This document shows, one piece after another, positions 42,959 to 44,189 of a stretch of 44,189 nucleotides of DNA (position 1 is its first letter; every line of letters starts with the position of its first letter). The DNA is from Prochlorococcus marinus str. MIT 9401. Lineage in GTDB: Bacteria > Cyanobacteriota > Cyanobacteriia > PCC-6307 > Cyanobiaceae. The translations under genes and the position numbers were made by a program. The notes under the pieces are model-generated. The model saw only the letters and a program-made list of their open reading frames with translations, did not search any database and had not been told where the DNA came from. Where the stretch lies: positions 1-44,189 of the forward strand of contig NZ_JNAR01000012.1 in assembly GCF_000760095.1 (NCBI RefSeq), given 5' to 3'.

Positions 42959-43723
42959 TTAGTTTAGAACTAAACCACCATCAACTACTAAATTTTGACC
43001 AGTGACCGCCCTCGACCAAGGGGAAGCAAAAAATAATACAGCATCTGAAAAGTCCTCTGTAGTTGTAACTTTTCTTAAGGGTGTAATGCTGGAAATATAT
43101 TCAAAAACACTATCTGGAGTACCTTTGCTAGCATCAGTGACCTTTAATAAACCTCCTGAAACCATATTTACTGTGATATTAAATTGCCCTAGATCTATTG
43201 CTGCAGTTCTTGTAAGTGATAATAACCCGCCTTTGGCTGCGGTGTAATCATGGTACGGAATCACTGGATTTTGAAATAAATTAGTTCCAATAGATATAAC
43301 TCTTCCAAAAGAATTATTTTTCATATTTGGTGTAAAAATATTCAGCAGATTTAGAAATCCTTTTTGAGTAGTTTCAATCTGATTTTGGAAATCTTGCCAC
43401 TCTATAGTGTCTATTTTTTTTCTTTGATCACCATTGAAAATAAAATCATTTATTGCGTTGTGGATTATCGTATCCACTCTGATATTTTGACTTGCCAATT
43501 CTTCGTGCATTTTAGATACTTGATCTTTTTCTCTGATATCGCCTTTTACTAAAATTGAATTCTCTCCTAACGAATCAGATAAATTTTTTGCACTTTCATA
43601 TGAATTTCTATAGTTGATAATTACTTTTGCACCCTCTCTATGAAATGATCTAGCGATTTCGGAACCTAATCCTCTCCCTGCACCTGTTACTAAAACTGTC
43701 TGTTTCTCTAATGGTAAATTCAT
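42959..43723 (-). CDS. Short-chain dehydrogenase/reductase (FabG-like)
   Basis: NAD(P)H-dependent reductase of carbonyl compounds. The cofactor motif is TGAGRGLGSEIA (14-25) with GDIREKDQV for the adenine part. The catalytic Tyr and Lys are in YHDYTAAKGG (YxxxK), preceded by the VISIGTN segment holding the serine. The NMVSGG motif replaces the usual N-x-x-x-PG. 254 residues. HNA in place of NNAG is unusual. Probably specialised and not the housekeeping FabG. Single gene. Confidence 0.9.
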   Translation of the reverse strand: MNLPLEKQTVLVTGAGRGLGSEIARSFHREGAKVIINYRNSYESAKNLSDSLGENSILVKGDIREKDQVSKMHEELASQNIRVDTIIHNAINDFIFNGDQRKKIDTIEWQDFQNQIETTQKGFLNLLNIFTPNMKNNSFGRVISIGTNLFQNPVIPYHDYTAAKGGLLSLTRTAAIDLGQFNITVNMVSGGLLKVTDASKGTPDSVFEYISSITPLRKVTTTEDFSDAVLFFASPWSRAVTGQNLVVDGGLVLN

Positions 43724-43851
43724 GAATTTTTTATGAGAATTAATGCCCTAAATTAAAATTTTATTCTAGATGAAAAAATACAATTGTTAAATGTAAAATT
43801 TTTTACTATCCATTTTTTTGCCTATGCACTTACTGTAATGAGATAATTTTA

Positions 43852-43886
43852 TTGATTGACAGTCGATCTAAACTGAGAGGGATAAT
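43852..43886 (+). promoter_or_regulatory. Repeat copy A: promoter-like element upstream of the 84-aa gene
   Basis: TTGATTGACAGTCGATCTAA occurs here and again at 44155-44174. Within it TTGACA (43856-43861) is a perfect -35 box, and GATAAT (43881-43886) follows after 19 bases as a possible -10. The spacer is longer than the usual 17, so promoter function is only likely. Confidence 0.55.
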
Positions 43887-43898
43887 ACCCTCTTTTTT
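43876..43898 (+). terminator. Perfect hairpin and U-tract ending at the ATG of the 84-aa gene
   Basis: AGAGGG pairs with CCCTCT around the loop ATAATA and is followed by T residues up to 43898; the ATG is 43899. As at 32431-32458, no leader remains between U-tract and start codon. Confidence 0.7.
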
Positions 43899-44153
43899 AT
43901 GTCACCTAATAAAGGACCAAAGGTCATCAAATACTGTGTAATAACATCTACAACTGCGATAGTTCTCATTTTTATCTCCTTGATACCTATCTCAAAAAAG
44001 GCATTTTACTGGAATCAATGTTTTAAAAAAACTTTTAAATGGATTGATAAATATGAGATGGAACTAAAAAATTGGGATAAAGCATCAAAAGAAAGTATTG
44101 CAGTAGCAGTTTGCAATGGTGCTGTGTACGAACCTGAACTTAAAACAAAGTAA
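43899..44153 (+). CDS. Small membrane-anchored protein (84 aa), probable tandem family member
   Basis: One helix at about 14-31 (VITSTTAIVLIFISLIP), then a predicted extracytoplasmic helical part with two cysteines (WNQCFKKTFKWIDKYEMELK; SIAVAVCNGAVYEPELKTK). This C-terminal pattern is characteristic of a small picocyanobacterial family in tandem arrays. Immediately after its stop a second copy of the upstream repeat starts, which suggests another family member beyond the window edge. Confidence 0.7.
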   Translation: MSPNKGPKVIKYCVITSTTAIVLIFISLIPISKKAFYWNQCFKKTFKWIDKYEMELKNWDKASKESIAVAVCNGAVYEPELKTK

Positions 44154-44154
44154 T

Positions 44155-44189
44155 TTGATTGACAGTCGATCTAACATAGAGGGATAAAT
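44155..44189 (+). repeat. Repeat copy B at window end
   Basis: TTGATTGACAGTCGATCTAA is repeated 303 bases after the copy at 43852, followed by GAGGGATAA as in copy A. It starts directly after the stop of the 84-aa gene. The window ends before the second hairpin or the next gene can be seen. Confidence 0.8.

Overview
The window looks like a chromosome segment of a high-light-type Prochlorococcus. The evidence is very low GC, short intergenic spaces, a PsaE gene directly beside mutM and an rRNA operon, a plastoquinol terminal oxidase, and many small proteins of picocyanobacterial families (DUF3104, DUF1651, DUF3764, Nif11-like). The assignment rests on gene content recognised by eye, not on a database search.

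Layout. Positions 1-990 hold the 3' end of the 23S rRNA, the 5S rRNA and a terminator. Positions 990-28,300 are mostly ordinary core and flexible genes. They include base-excision repair (mutM), photosystem I (psaE), a LysM protein, an aldehyde dehydrogenase, an acetyltransferase, PTOX, a carotenoid-isomerase-like flavoprotein, TatA, peroxiredoxin Q, an ArfB-like ribosome rescue factor, a CPBP protease, proline iminopeptidase, a photolyase/cryptochrome and thiamin salvage (tenA-thiD). Between these lie about 17 micro-genes of 27-60 codons, many encoding a single membrane helix, and a candidate structured RNA with its own terminator at 19,126-19,429.

Positions 28,300-44,189 look like a flexible genomic island. 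They hold a 1202-residue surface protein (BspA/DUF285 repeats, Ig-like folds, autotransporter-type barrel), a lone excisionase-like HTH gene beside a decayed ORF, several orphan genes, and a compact three-gene metabolic cassette (34,432-37,719). The cassette encodes a SABATH-type carboxyl methyltransferase, a leucine/phenylalanine-dehydrogenase-like enzyme and a monomeric-sarcosine-oxidase-like flavoprotein. It starts with locally high GC and lies between two copies of a 29-bp repeat that is also the 5' end of the following gene, so it looks inserted. After it come a VTT membrane protein, a lipase-like hydrolase that has lost its start codon, a family 2 glycosyltransferase, an SDR and a small membrane-protein gene flanked by direct repeats.

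How the genes work together. PTOX, PsaE and possibly the NdhF-like stub act around the thylakoid electron transport chain. PrxQ, MutM and the photolyase deal with oxidative and light damage. tenA-thiD recover the thiamin pyrimidine. The three cassette enzymes could act in sequence on an amino-acid-like carboxylic acid; the substrate is unknown. A recurrent feature is a perfect hairpin with a U-tract ending directly at the ATG of a gene (32,459 and 43,899, with a looser case at 27,672).
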